Part shown: positions 52,470 through 63,540 of the stretch, in pieces
Position numbering within the stretch: the stretch's first letter is position 1
Layout of the letters: the number at the start of each line of letters is the position of its first letter
Assembly: GCF_000005505.3 (NCBI RefSeq)
Contig: NC_016133.3
Coordinates: 16,368,001-16,432,000 of the forward strand
Source: Brachypodium distachyon
Taxonomy: Eukaryota > Streptophyta > Magnoliopsida > Poales > Poaceae
Length of the DNA stretch: 64,000 bases
Direction of reading: 5' to 3'
The notes under the pieces: generated by a model
What the model saw: the letters and a program-made list of their open reading frames with translations, nothing else
The model's database searches: none
Told to the model about the DNA's origin: nothing
Program-made: the position numbers and the translations under genes

Positions 52470-52817
52470 CCACCTGTCACTTTTTTTCGTCGCCCCACAT
52501 GTAAGTTAATTCGACCGACCCCACCTGTCAGGACATGGCCCGCATGTAAGGTAACCAGACCCGTTAAGACCTGTCTGCTTGCACTGTCTCCTCGCAGCCC
52601 CACACGCCAGAAACGCAGCTCTGGGCCCACCTGTCAGCACTCCCCACGGCCCACCCGTCAGAACCAAACGATCACAGGGGCTTGATCGTTAGCAGGTGCT
52701 CCGTGAGGGCATTTGCGAGGAATCGCGAAACGAACAAGTGTAGCAGCGAGCACTGTTTCTGGCCTCGGGTATAACTGAGTACAGCTATGGAAAGAGGGGC
52801 GCAGAAATAAAAAACCC
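52470..52817. repeat. Right terminal inverted repeat of MULE A
   Basis: Reverse complement of the left end (46132-46470), ending CAGAAATAAAAAACCC. Shares AAGACCTGTC.., CGCATGTAAGGTAACCAGAC and TCGTTAGCAGGTGCTCCGTG with it. Confidence 0.85.
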
Positions 52818-52851
52818 TTAAGGGAAATAGGGCAAAGAACAATTTGTACAA

Positions 52852-53070
52852 GGGTTTTTTACTTCTGTGCCCTTGATTCCTTAGTTCTATTCAGTTTTGC
52901 CCAAGCCTTAGAACACTGCTCGCTTCTACCCTCCTCCTTTGCGCAAATGCTCGCTTTTACCATCACGGAGCACCTCCTCATGGTCAACTCGGTCAAGGCG
53001 TTAGCTACTGACGGGTGGGACCGGGCATAAGCCTGACGGGTGGGACCAATGCACGCTGCTGACTATGGGC
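52852..53070. repeat. Left terminal inverted repeat of MULE B
   Basis: Pairs with about 56600-56846. It carries two GACGGGTGGGACC motifs at about 53009 and 53036. Confidence 0.8.
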
Positions 53071-53419
53071 CAGGCCAGGCTTCGGCGAGCTTGACTCCGG
53101 CCACCGCGACGACGTCCGATGCGGCGTGGGGATCGGCGCGAGCACGAGGACAAGGACCGGGACAGGGAAGGGGACGCAAGGACCGCCGCTAGGATGCTGT
53201 CGGTCGGCACGACGGACGCTAGGATGCGCCGCGGACACAGCACAACACAACCATCGAAGAAAGAACCTAGTTCATATATTCCAACAAGGGCTTACATTAA
53301 CGACATTAATTTTGAAAAAAAATGCCGATCGATCGCTCACTCCTCGGCTTCGTCTTCAGATTCCTCCATAGGCGGCGCAGGCCCCTCGACAACCACCTCC
53401 AAAGGCGTCTCCGCCTCCT

Positions 53420-53592
53420 TCATGTAGTGTTGGTGTACACGTTGTACAACGTGAATGCGATGAACTCGCATCCACACCAATACACACGGCCAAGGAGGTA
53501 ATCGGCGTCATGGCTGTTGGTGAGGTGCACCAGGAGGGCGGTTTTGACGCCGTGCTCGCGGAGCCTCTCCAGGCGGTACATTGGAGGGCCAC
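53420..53592 (-). pseudogene. HLTNSHD-family protein carried by MULE B, fragment
   Basis: On the minus strand: PPMYRLERLREHGVKTALLV, HLTNSHDADYLLGRVYWCGC, EFIAFTLYNVYTNTT, then TGA at 53422. This matches the carboxy part of the MULE A copy with only a few substitutions, most of them conservative (D/E, Y/T, L/M). Upstream the frame is closed by TAG soon after ..GTVY, and the long amino part seen in A is not readable. The 58-residue frame itself is unbroken. Confidence 0.6.
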
Positions 53593-53715
53593 GGACAAGG
53601 AGCTAGTAGACGGTACCGAGAGCTCGGCCGGCGGCGGCCATGGGTGTGAGCGGGCCACCACTCCGCCATTTTCCAGCCGCCGACATGCGTCGGTGGAATT
53701 GTCCCATGCATTGAG

Positions 53716-54190
53716 CATGGACGCCGCCGCTCGCTGCCGCCAAAGCGTGCCCGCATCGATGTGGACGTCCCGTGCTCGTCCTGCGGACGACTCCCCCTCA
53801 ACGACGACGACGACGACGATGATGACGACGTTCGACGATGACGAGGATGAGGAGGAGGCCGAGTGCGAGATCAATCGGCGCCATGCCGAGCTCCTGCACA
53901 CGTACCAGCAACATGTGCGGGAAGCCGACCGGCAGCACATGGCTGTCGCGAAGGTGGCTTCCGTAGCGGAAGATTTCTCCAACGAGTGCGGCCGGGAGGC
54001 GGCGGAGGCGAGGGAGCGGTACGAGTTTGAGCTCGCGACGCTAAACTCGGAGAGGAGCAACCTTCTCGAGGAGCGGGGGAGGAAGAACGTCCGGGAAATC
54101 CGGGCGGAGCGCGATGCCATCTTGGCCACGACGACGGCGACGGCAACGACACTGCATAATGTTATCCGTTATTTATCTCTAGCTGCATAA
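53716..54190 (+). pseudogene. Coiled-coil protein carried by MULE B, with a probable frameshift
   Basis: The carboxy part is clear: DDDEDEEEAECEINRRHAEL, HTYQQHVREADRQHMAVAKV, FSNECGREAAEARERYEFEL, LNSERSNLLEERGRKNVREI, ending at TAA 54188. It is charged and predicted to be helical, coiled-coil like. The frame is open upstream from ATG 53716, but a second frame before the GAC-repeat (53803-53830) gives a more natural sequence (RRSLPPKRARIDVDVPCSSC), so an indel in the trinucleotide run is likely. No known family. Position and direction mirror the proline-rich gene of MULE A, though the proteins do not look alike. Confidence 0.45.
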
Positions 54191-54389
54191 TGTTGCTACG
54201 TATCTTTATTTTTATTCCTATTTTGTAATCGACCTTGCGTACCCATCGATCTATATATATATATGGAATGTTATCCGTTTTTCTATTATATATATGGGTA
54301 TGGTAACGGCATAAGGTTGTAGTATTTTGAATGAAACACGTTGGTAAAGTAAGGCCGGTCACAAATTGATTTTGGTCTGAATTTTTTTT
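54191..54389. other. AT-rich spacer in MULE B
   Basis: Contains a TATATATATATGG run near 54255. No gene recognised. Confidence 0.4.
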
Positions 54390-55535
54390 TTCAATTGGCA
54401 GAATAGGCAAAAACAGTAGTTTAGGTGCAAAAAGGATTCAAATGCGTTTGGACCTGGTGCATTCCAAGTTTTTTGGAATTGCATGGCAAAACCATGACTT
54501 TCTTATATTGGTCCCACATCGATTTGTGCGAATTTTCATTGAATTTTGAATTATGAGCCGAAAAGGCTGGAAATTCAAAGAATGCACGAACTATCGTTCC
54601 TAAACGCCAGAAAATCTGAAATTTGGAGAGAACATCAAGGATGAACACTAAATGCTATGAAAATCTTCTTTGATGAAAATCGCGAATCTTAGTGGTGATT
54701 GAGGTAAAGTTCCCTAGATTTGTTTGAATTTCAAATTCAAAAAAATAGGTAAACAATTCAGATTTGAACAAGCTTTGAGATAATGACATTAATAGGCATA
54801 TGTGACTACTGTGCAAAGTTTGAGTTCATTTGGAGAAAGTTTGTGATTCAATTCCAAAATTTACATCAAATTTGTAACATCTCCTTTAGAGATTTAAAAC
54901 ATCCCAGAGAGATGTGTTACTTTGAACATCATGCATGTGTTCACAAATTGATTTTGGTCTGAATTTTTTTTTGGTGACGGGTATTGACAAATAAAGAGCC
55001 CACGCAGGTTTTCAGATTTTTCCGGATAAAATTTCCTATTATTATATATTTTTTCCAATTGACAGAATAGGCAAAAAAGTAGTTTATGTGCAAACAGGAT
55101 TCAAATGCGTTTGGACCCGGTGCATTCGAAGTTTTTTGGAATACCATGGCACAACCATGACTTTGTTATATAGGTTCCACATCGATCTGTGCGAAGTTTC
55201 ATTGAATTTTGAATTATGAGCTGAAAAGGCTGGAAATTCAAAGAATGCACGAAATATCGTTCCTGAACTCCAGAAAATCTAAAATTTGGAGAGAACATTA
55301 AGGATGAACACTAAACGCTATGAAAATCTTCTGGGACAGAACTTGTGAATCTAAGCGATGATTGAGGTAACCGTTCCCCCATATTTGTTTGAATTTGAAA
55401 TTCAAAAAATAGGCAAACAATTCAGATTTGAACAAGCTTTGAGAAAATGACATTAATAGGCATATGTGACTAGTGTGCAAAGTTTGAGTTCATTTGGAGA
55501 AAGTTTTGTGATTTAATTCCAAAATTTATATTAAA
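54390..55535. repeat. Direct repeat of about 480 bp inside MULE B
   Basis: 54390-54870 and 55050-55535 match closely: GATTCAAATGCGTTTGGACC, CATTGAATTTTGAATTATGA, TGGAAATTCAAAGAATGCAC, ATTAATAGGCATATGTGACT. The period is about 655 bp. MULE A has an analogous direct repeat of different sequence, so the layout is shared. Confidence 0.85.
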
Positions 55536-56599
55536 TTGGCCAAATAGTGGGTCTGGTCAGCAAAAGTCAACTTTCTCAAAACAATTTGAAATTTCGTCAT
55601 CTTTAATAACTTTCCGTTCAGATTGCATCTGTGCTATCAGAGATCAATTTGGAGGAAGTCTGATTTCCAAGCTTCCTACAAAATTGTCCATTCCAGTGGG
55701 CTCAAAGGGCAAAAAGTGGCTCTTTTTCTTCCCCCCGGTGAACAAAAGCAGCTCATCTTCCTGGCCGCTCTTTCTGCCGTCCATCGCGGCACCGTCGCTT
55801 CTCAACTCGGTCGCTAAACCTTGCCGCCATGACCTTGTAGACATGCCGAAGCTATATCCGCAAGTCGCGCATCCTCTCGTGCTCTATTCTGGCCGGAACG
55901 CGAACGGCCAGAGCACGCTCGCGCGCCGCTGCTTTGCGCCATCATGGCCAGCGTCCTCCACGAGCCTCGCCACCTTGCCCAAGAGACCTGCATCGGCCAA
56001 GGAGACCAGAGGTGCCTCCAATCGCTGCGTCACCATCTTCTTCCTCATCTCCTACCGGTTGCTGCCGCCGAACAGATCTCCTTCTCTGGCGACCTCCGGA
56101 CTCGACCGCCGCCTCCCTCAGATCCACCTGATCACTCTGAACCTTCTGGTGATTCTCATCAAGCCTCGCGTGATCTGAGTCATCCCCGTGTCGCTGCTCC
56201 TCTCTGCCTGCCACCTGCCGGCGTCGAGGTTCTCGCGCCGTGCTCCTCCACCCCTTCCAATGCCTCCGTCAGATTTGTGATGACTTACTCATTCTTTTGC
56301 CCCTCTTTCCTGCCTCTCCCGTGCTCTGTATCGCCCCGCCTCCTAGCGGAGCCCTCCGCCACCGCAGACCGCACGAGCCCGCGGCCAGCAAGATTTCAGC
56401 AATGAGAAGCTCCAGCGCCACCTCAGGGTGAAGCAGCCTTGCGCCTGCTAGACACCCCATGCACCCCCTGCCTGGCCTATGTTGCGCAGGAGAGCAACTC
56501 CGGCGACAGCAAAGCGTCGGCGAGGCAGTGGCCAGAAGCCGCCTGATTTTTCCTTCCGAAGGTGGACCCACTTGCAAATTAATCATTTCTTCTACAGTC
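55536..56599. other. Right half of MULE B: GC-rich stretch with unrecognised frames
   Basis: 55540-55660 is related (inverted) to MULE A near 47880-48120. From 55680 to 56450 the DNA is GC-rich with overlapping open frames on both strands and no known domain. By analogy with MULE A a gene should start near the right TIR and read leftward; the minus frames (for example 56214-55942, rich in R, D, E) could be its remains, but no match to the DUF4283-like gene of A is visible. Confidence 0.35.
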
Positions 56600-56846
56600 A
56601 AACGGATCATTTTCCTGTTGCTTCAGCCCCACATGTCAGTAGCTAGGTTGGCCCCACTCGGCAGGATTTAACCTAGCCCCACCCATCAGGAGGTAACAGT
56701 CAAAGGACTTGAATGTTAACATGTCCGCCGTGAGGACATTTACGAGCATTTGCCAAAGAACGAAGTGTAGAAACGAGCAACGTTTTAAGCCTTGGGCAAA
56801 ACTAAGTACAACTAAGGAACCGAGGGCACGGAAATAAAAAAAACCC
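56600..56846. repeat. Right terminal inverted repeat of MULE B
   Basis: Reverse complement relationship to 52852-53070: GAGCATTTGCC, GGGCAAAACTAAGTACAACT, AAGGAACCGAGGGCACGGAA. Confidence 0.8.
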
Positions 56847-56855
56847 TTAGTACAA

Positions 56856-57451
56856 TGTGCGAGTGTGCATTCTTGCAGCTGTGGAGAAGATAGAGCTGAG
56901 GGGGAATAAGCTAGACGTGGTGAGTTTCATAGTGTTGGCTAAGGCGTCCGAGGAGGGCTAGGTCGCATGCTCAAGAATTTGAGCAAAGGAGGCCTAATCC
57001 AATAGTGCATGGAGGTTAGCGCTAGACAACTTCAGGATAACGACAATATTCGCTAAAGTGGACTTTGTCATAGTCGTGTTAAATATTGTTTGTACGTAGA
57101 GTTAAAGTTGGACGGACTACTCACATGTAACGTGGACTCCCTTACATAAGAAGGGATACTATATAAGAATCGATGTAGCTCAGACAGTCATCTCACAATT
57201 AGTGAGGGATGCCCGTAGTCAAAGCATCCGGATGTAACCGCAAGGTGAATGCCGAAGGTGCCAAAGTCTTTTCTAGCGGGCTGGCTAGCTACCGGCACGG
57301 GATCAGCCAATCCCTCGCTACCAGCCTGCACGATGTATCCGAACGCCGCATGTGTATTCTTCGTATTGATCCTTTCTCCCATTTATTGGACACAGTATTC
57401 TCAAGTCTGGGTCCAAACATGTGATGTGATAAGAAGAACGGAATTTATATC
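56856..57451. other. Intergenic sequence with a TATA-like start, no gene recognised
   Basis: TACTATATAAGAATCGATGT near 57158 looks like a TATA box and the following 250 bp have open frames on both strands, but no protein or LTR signature could be confirmed. Confidence 0.3.
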
Positions 57452-57467
57452 GGGAGAACGTTCTCCC
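57452..57467. repeat. 16-bp perfect palindrome
   Basis: GGGAGAACGTTCTCCC. On the other side of the unusual region, at about 63747-63754, the reverse complement of GGAGAACG occurs (CGTTCTCC). Such words appear in some grass transposon ends; this is not proof of an element. Confidence 0.6.
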
Positions 57468-57639
57468 CAGTGCTTCCTGGCGCGACGCGCTTGCGTGCGT
57501 TCGATCGAGACGGGGAGCTCGTCCTCGTCGCGTGCTGGTCCCGCTTGAAGTCCACGTTAGCGCTAGCTTGGTGTTGCATGGTGCAGTGGTTCAATTGTTT
57601 TGGGAATCACGCCCACTTCTGTTCCCCTTAACGTCTACT

Positions 57640-58160
57640 GTTAATGAGCCTATCATTTAATCTTTCTGAACTGCTCTCGTATGCCCCTTTTCTCCATTCC
57701 ACCGCGCGCTTTGCTTTCTCCTATCTTTTGCTTGCTCTCTGCTAATCCGCTTTCGGCCTTCCGCCGCGTTCGTGTTCGTCTACGATTGGTGTTCGGTTCC
57801 TGTCAAATCTCGCGACTCCTAGGAAGGGAACCATCCTCCTCTGTTTTCTTGGGTTTTGAGGTGGGAATTATTGGTTGGGAGTGTGTCAGGGTGTTGTTGA
57901 TCGCATCGGGTTCGGGATTCCAGGTGAGTTTGTCTGCGGCATTGCTTGGATTGCTGCCGCGAGTTCGACCACAGTTGTTTTGTGTGCGGATTCCAAATGA
58001 TTTGGTTGATTTTTTCGTGTTCTCGGATGATTTTTGGGTTTGTGTGTGTCGGGGTTTTCAGTGGATAGAATATGTTCGACAGATTTTGGGCACGGGTGGT
58101 TCAAAATGAATCCGGTTGGTCGATTTTGCTCCCCATTTTGAAACATTTGAACCAACCGCC
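57640..58160 (+). other. 5'-UTR-like sequence without a recognisable gene
   Basis: Pyrimidine-rich start (CTGCTCTCGTATGCCCCTTT) and an open frame from 57681 to 58109 that contains a donor-like CCAGGTGAGT at about 57920. The peptide has no known domain. It looks like the leader and first intron of a lost gene or of an unrecognised element. Confidence 0.3.
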
Positions 58161-59060
58161 CCCATTTTTGTGTGGATTTGGTACTTCTACCCTTCAGTGT
58201 ATTATGGGCGCGTGTTGGGAGGTTTTGGGGGGCGGATTCGCAAGATGTCTCTGCAGGATGGTGGTGTTAGATGTTTCAGTCGATTTTTTGGTTGCGTCTG
58301 TCCCTTCTATTCAGTGTATTTATGGCAGCGTGCTGGATGGTTTTCACTGGTGGATTCATGATATGTTTTTGCGGGATGGGTGCTGTTAGAATGGGGACCA
58401 GGGATTGTCCCTTTTTGCTCATGTTTAGATTTTGGTTTTTGAATTTTAAAATAGTAGAAGAGACTTAATTGTGGGATTAGGGATGTTAGATTCATTAGTT
58501 GGAATGTTTTTTAATCAGAGATTAGGGGAGTTTGAAGAGGCTTAATGTGCATGTGGTTTTTACAATAACATGGCAATTTGTTACCTACTGTGGTGGCAAC
58601 TATAGGGGTCCACTCATGGCAACTTAGTGTGCATTGGATTTGTTTGGATCAAATGTGACAGAATATGACAACTTATGTACCTTTTATATGGCAAGTTTAT
58701 GTGTGTAGGGGTGACAATTTTACTTATGGTCAAGATTACTTATGCACTTAGTAGTGGAATTAGGGATGTTAGATTTTTCAATTGTAACATTTTGAATCAG
58801 ATATTTAGGTTGTTTGGTAATGGAGACATTGCAATTTTAAACCAACCACAAATGTAGGTGATTTTGATTCGGTCTTATTTTTGCAGGGTAATTTGTAGCG
58901 TGCATGTTGTTTTTTACATTAACATTCGATTTCTTACCTAGTGTGGTGGCAACTACAAGGAGCCAGTCGTGGCAACTTAGTGTGCATTGGGTTTGATTGG
59001 GTGAAATATGACAGAATAAGGCCACTTTTATATGGCAAAGTTTAATTGGCAGTTTTGGGA
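58160..59060. repeat. Diverged tandem duplications
   Basis: Two sets. 58165-58262 resembles 58288-58380 (CTTCTA..TTCAGTGTATT.ATGG). 58478-58745 resembles 58752-59045 (ATTAGGGATGTTAGATT, TGTGGTGGCAACTA, CGTGGCAACTTAGTGTGCAT, TTTTATATGGCAA). Non-coding. Confidence 0.7.
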
Positions 59061-61700
59061 TGGATTGGAATCGAAATTTTGTGTTTAATTGTGTTTGTCG
59101 TAAATTATCACATATGCTTAGGTGGGAGTTTGTGGATGGATTGGCTCAATTTTTGGTTATCCTCCTTTCGTTGCATAGTGCAATCATATTTTTGTTCTTT
59201 TACATGGCAACTTATGTATTCTTAGTTGGTAGTTATATATGTCCAAATAGTGATTTTTGCACAAATGTAGCAGTGTGGGGCTTGGATTGGCTCAAATATG
59301 ACATAATATGGCAACTTATTCACTTGTTATGTGGCAAGTTCATGTGCAAAGGGGTGGTAATTTCCTGCATGTTCAACTTTAGTTAGCGGGAAGTTTGGGA
59401 ATTTATTTGGATCAAGATTTGGGTCAATTTGTTTTTTGTTGTAGCACAAATCAGATATGGCGTTTTATGTCCTTGTTAGGCGGCAATTTATGTGCAAGTT
59501 GACGGGGGAGGGGGATAAATTATTGCTTATTTGTCATTATTTAGGTGAGAGTTTGGGATGGATTGGCTCTTTTTTTGGTTATCTGGTCTTTCGTAGCATA
59601 GTCCAAACAGATGTGGTCATTATGTCCAAATAGATGTCAACTATGTTCAAATAGATATGGCAATTATTTCCATTTACATAATGAGTTTTCTTAGGCGGGT
59701 TGTTTTATCGATTTATGCCTTGCTTTCTTCATTTTTTTTCAAAATAGGTGCATATTTTTTTTTTTCATTTTTATTTGGTTTTTACATCTCAGAGGGAAAT
59801 AGCGACGGTTAAGAAACGGAAGGCTACTAGTTTGGTGACTGAAGATAGAAAACGTAATTATGTTCACTTTTGATATATTTTTGCATGGCTAGTTCTGCAC
59901 ATTTCATATGGCAACTTGTATTGGACTGCCATTTTCTTAACTGACATGTTTTATCTACTTGCTGCGGTAGGTCATGGTCGCCGCTGAATTCAATATGTCA
60001 ATAAGCTTGAGGCTGCCCCATAGTGTCTTAACCTACATGTATCAATTTGAAATGAAATATGATCAAAAGTGTGCAAACAACATGGTCTGCAGATGATGCC
60101 ACGCACCCTTTGGTAACTCTCTGGCCACTTCAAATATTTTCTGGTCGAAACTACACATGTCCAAGCATGGCAACTCCAGTAGGCATAGCATGGCAACTTT
60201 TAATAGGTAGAGCATGACAACTTATTATAGCACATTGTTCATATTGTTGTTTTACCTTCCAATATTACTTGGTGTAGTAGTGGCAGTAGTGGATAAGAGG
60301 GATGCAAACCATGAAAATTTCCAAACAATACATCATTGGTTGGCGTCAATAACGGGAAGGCCCATGAACCAAATATTTTGTCCATTCCCCCCTTCCCCCT
60401 TTTTTTTATACTTCTTCCTGCGAGAATAAGAGGCATAGTCTAGTGCAAAAATTTGCAGTTTTACATCTATCTAGTCATGTGTTTGCAGCTAATATTTTTT
60501 AAAACATTTTTGTACAGGGGGACACAGTATGTTTTGTTTCTTCACGATCAAAATGGAGAACTACATCATGGCCAGATATATCTGCACATATTAAATACCT
60601 TTGAGTATTTCTGTAATGTAGGCAGCTACATGAATGCTTGAAAATTGCAACGTGCTGCAATAGTGTTTTCAAGTTCAGGTTGTAAGATGTTTGAAAACAA
60701 TATATGGTTGTTTCTTGATTTCCTTCCATAGGCAAAATATTTTCATAGACCGTGGCAGCTTTAGATGTATTATCGTGGCAGTTTATTCATCGGTGCAGTG
60801 GCAACTTTTTGGGCACAGTAAACTAGGGAAGGAAGTGCACCTAGGATTTCTAACCCTTCAGTTTTTTAGGCACCCAATTAGTTTTCATTTGGAACATTGT
60901 AGGGACAATTCATGATTTAATAGGTTTTTCAGATAATTATGCAATTTGTCCACTTGATAGAGAATGGCAACTTTCAGGTAGGCACCCCGGCAGTTTTAAT
61001 GGGTGTCACCTGGTTTTTTACTCATGACTAGGGTGGCAACTTTGTGCAGTTTTGCATGAAAAGCATCCCACATTGACGAGAGTACTTTCAAACATTACAA
61101 TCAGATGGCAACTTGTTTTAGACAGATCATAAATCTAGATTTGCAAGACATGACAACTTCTTTAGGGGAAAATTGATACAAGATTCATAAGAGTTCCAGA
61201 TTGCTATTTCTAGGTTTTGAATTTGTGAAAAACCAGTATACGATCATAAGATGCTTGGAAGTTGGAATCAGATCACATACACGTACATGAGAGAATAAGA
61301 GATTGCTGGCAATTCTTCTTTGTTATTGAACCAGTAGAAGAAAATGACCTAGAGTTATGGACTAAAAGAGGGAGAGGGGTATAAGAGTTCTAGATTGCTA
61401 TTTCTAGGTTTTGAATTTGTGAAAAAACCGGTATACGATCGTAGGATGCTTGGAAGTTGGAATCAGATCACATACACGTAGATGAGAATAAGAGATTGCT
61501 GACAATTCTTCTTCATTATTGAACCGGTAGAAGAAAATGACCTAGAGTTATGGGCTAAAAGAGGGAAAGGGGTAGATGGGCCTGACAACTTTGTTTGATC
61601 TAGATTAGAATTTAGGTCGGCCTTGTTTGGACTTGACGGCTAGAAACGCGTGCACGATCTAGTTCTGGAGTAGGGCTGGAGTAGAACCTGGCAACTTTGC
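58560..61700. repeat. Dispersed TGGCAACTT motif array
   Basis: The nonamer TGGCAACTT or a one-to-two base variant appears about twenty times on the + strand, for example near 58592, 58608, 58947, 58970, 59205, 59312, 59912, 60166, 60188, 60783, 60965, 61032, 61106 and 61688. Spacing is irregular (20 to 400 bp) and the sequence between copies is mostly unrelated and non-coding. The same strand is used nearly always. Confidence 0.7.
61186..61572. repeat. Tandem duplication of a 195-bp unit
   Basis: 61186-61380 and 61381-61572 are about 93% alike by eye: TAAGAGTTC.AGATTGCTAT, GCTTGGAAGTTGGAATCAGA, AGAAAATGACCTAGAGTTAT. Non-coding. Confidence 0.85.
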
Positions 61701-62557
61701 CATCTTCCGTGTCGCTGGTGTGTCGCTGGTGTGGTGGTGCCCTTCTGCACGCACGATCTGGGCTCGTCCAGACGCCGACGGCTCACGCTGGCGCCGCAGC
61801 ATGGCGTCGCGCTGGTGCTCTTCCGACCGAACGACCTGCACTCGGTTTCGGCGCGCGGGAGAAAATGCACTCGGTTTCGGCTCGCGCTCCCGCGCGCACG
61901 CGCCCTTGCGTGGCAACTCTGACGTGGCCGCCGACGTGCCAACCTAGCTTTGTGTTCGACGTCGCACGCTGGGACTACGGCGCGACTGTCGCGCCGTATT
62001 CGCTCCCTGAGAAGAAAAGGCTGGCACGGAAGGAACCCTTGGTCCCTCCCTCGTTAACTCCTGCGCCTCTCGATCGTTCCCCAGACGCCGCCGCCAGATC
62101 CCGACGGCCTCCTCCCTACCGGCGGCCTGATCCCACCGCTCCGATTCTCTGTCCACCGCCTCCTCCTCCGGCTCCGGCGATCCCCTCCCTTCCTGCCCCC
62201 TACCTCCTGGCAAGCCCCCCTGGCTGGGCACGGCGCGGCCTCCTGCCCTCGTCCTCCGACCGGGCAAGGCACGGCCTCACGCCCTCCTCCTCCGGCTGGG
62301 AACGGCGCGACCTGCCGCCTTCCTCCTCCGGCTGGGCACGGCGCGCGCGGCCTGCCGCCCTCCTCCTCCGGCAGGGCACCTCCACCCCAAGGAGCAGCGT
62401 CGCCTGCTGGGTGGGAGCCGAAGGCCGAGTGCTTCTGCTGCTAACAGTACCACCGGATCCGGCTTCCGCAGCCTCGATGCCGCCGGAATCGGGCTCCCCC
62501 GACCCTGCTGTGGCCGGATACAGGCTTCCCCGACCCCTCGCCCCCCGTCTCCGCTAG
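61697..62557 (+). other. GC-rich open frame with internal repeats, coding status uncertain
   Basis: A frame of 286 codons is open on the + strand; other frames on both strands are open too because of the high GC content. At 62215-62390 a 36-bp-like unit (SSSGWARRGLPPS-type) is repeated about five times. No family recognised. It may be 5' UTR or exon of an element whose flanks hold the TGGCAACTT and ATTGATAT motifs. Confidence 0.3.
61976..61998. repeat. 23-bp palindrome with one central base
   Basis: TACGGCGCGAC, T, GTCGCGCCGTA: perfect 11-bp arms in the GC-rich stretch. Confidence 0.75.
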
Positions 62558-62740
62558 CTCTCGGAAAGTTTTCTTCTCTTTCTCTCTCTTCTTTCATGCT
62601 CTCTCTCTCTCTAACCTGGTGGCGACCCCCTGGTCCTAAGTCCTAACTCGCACGGTGACCCTGCTTCCTCCTCGCCTCCCTGCCTCAACCTGCGCACGGT
62701 GACCCCCTGGACCCAGCCGCCATCGGTCCTGTCAAGTTAT
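62558..62740. other. CT-rich and leader-like sequence
   Basis: A TTTCTCTCTCTT tract, then two CGCACGGTGACCC words (62650, 62693). No gene recognised. Confidence 0.3.
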
Positions 62741-63540
62741 ATTTGTGTTGTGGAATTTTGCTCATAAAATTGTATTCTCGTTGATATCTCATCGATGTAC
62801 CATTGATATCTCGCCATGTATCATTGATTTTGTCCCATGCCTTTCGAATTTCGAACAGATTTCATTGATATCTCGTTCATGTATCACTGCTTTTGTCCCA
62901 TACCATCCGAATTTTGAACAGATTTCATTGATATGTCACTGTTTTTTGTGTATGCCATTGAAGTTTCATTGATCTATCGTAATGATATTGTCCCATACCA
63001 TCTAAATTTTGAACAGATTTCATTGATATGTCACTGTTTTTTGTGTATGCCATTGAAGTTTCATTGATCTATCGTCCAGATTTGGTTGCCAGGAATTATT
63101 TCAATGGTATAAATATCATTGCAATATACCATTGGATTGGTACGAGAAAAAAAATTCTAAACCTTAGTTTTATCAATACCAATTCATTTTCAAATTAGTG
63201 AAGAAACTGTGTCCATCCAACAATGAAACCAATGGATATCATTTTAAATTTCATAGTTTTTCATTGAGATATCATTTGAAATTTATGTCTATCATTGAAC
63301 TTTTGTCATGGAAATGTGCATTAATGGAATTTCTGTGAAATACCAATGTATTAATGGAAATGTGTATTAATGGAATTTTATTAACATATATTATTTAGTT
63401 GATATGTTGCTGAATTTTTCAATACCATTGATATAGTACACGTCAGTTAATATAAGTACTAATGAAATTTAAGTGAAATATCAATGAAGTTTAATGAAAT
63501 AGAAACGATATGCACAATTGATATAAAATGAGAACCACGA
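62740..63540. repeat. ATTGATAT-rich repeat region
   Basis: About sixteen (T)CATTGAT(A/C)T or reverse-complement words. A 95-bp unit beginning TCCCATACCAT.. is directly repeated at 62896-62990 and 62991-63075, with a shorter relative at 62833. AT-rich and non-coding. Confidence 0.75.

Larger units (their letters stand above)
46123..52826. mobile_element. Mutator-like element A (6.7 kb, long TIRs, 9-bp duplication)
   Basis: The element at 46132-52817 is flanked by an exact 9-bp duplication TTAAGGGAA (46123-46131, 52818-52826). Both ends start GGGTTTTTTATTTCTG(T/C)G and remain alignable as inverted repeats for over 300 bp (46132 to about 46470 against about 52470 to 52817), including CTTAACGGGTCTGGTTACCT and TACATGCGGGCCA. 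Long TIRs with a 9-bp duplication define Mutator-like elements. No MULE transposase was found. Cargo: a DUF4283-like pseudogene on the left, an AT-rich centre with a direct repeat, and a divergent gene pair on the right. Confidence 0.93.
52843..56855. mobile_element. Mutator-like element B (4.0 kb), inverted relative to A
   Basis: The element at 52852-56846 starts GGGTTTTTTACTTCTGTG and ends ..CACGGAAATAAAAAAAACCC. The flanking 9-mers TTTGTACAA (52843-52851) and TTAGTACAA (56847-56855) differ at one base. TIRs are about 200-260 bp and related to those of MULE A (CTTAGTT.TA.T.AGTTTTGCCCAA, CTCGCTT/GTTTCTAC, CAAATGCTCG). The order of cargo is the mirror image of MULE A's right half. Only 25 bp lie between the target duplications of the two elements. 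No transposase. Confidence 0.9.

Noticed and set aside
57077..57418. Possible solo LTR (TGTTAAAT..AAACA with a TATATAAG inside)
   Set aside because: The flanking 5-mers do not match and the ends are not inverted. Insufficient support.
61697..62557. A 286-codon gene
   Set aside because: Several frames are open on both strands through GC content, internal repeats lack a known domain, and there is no intron or poly-A support. Kept only as an uncertain open frame.
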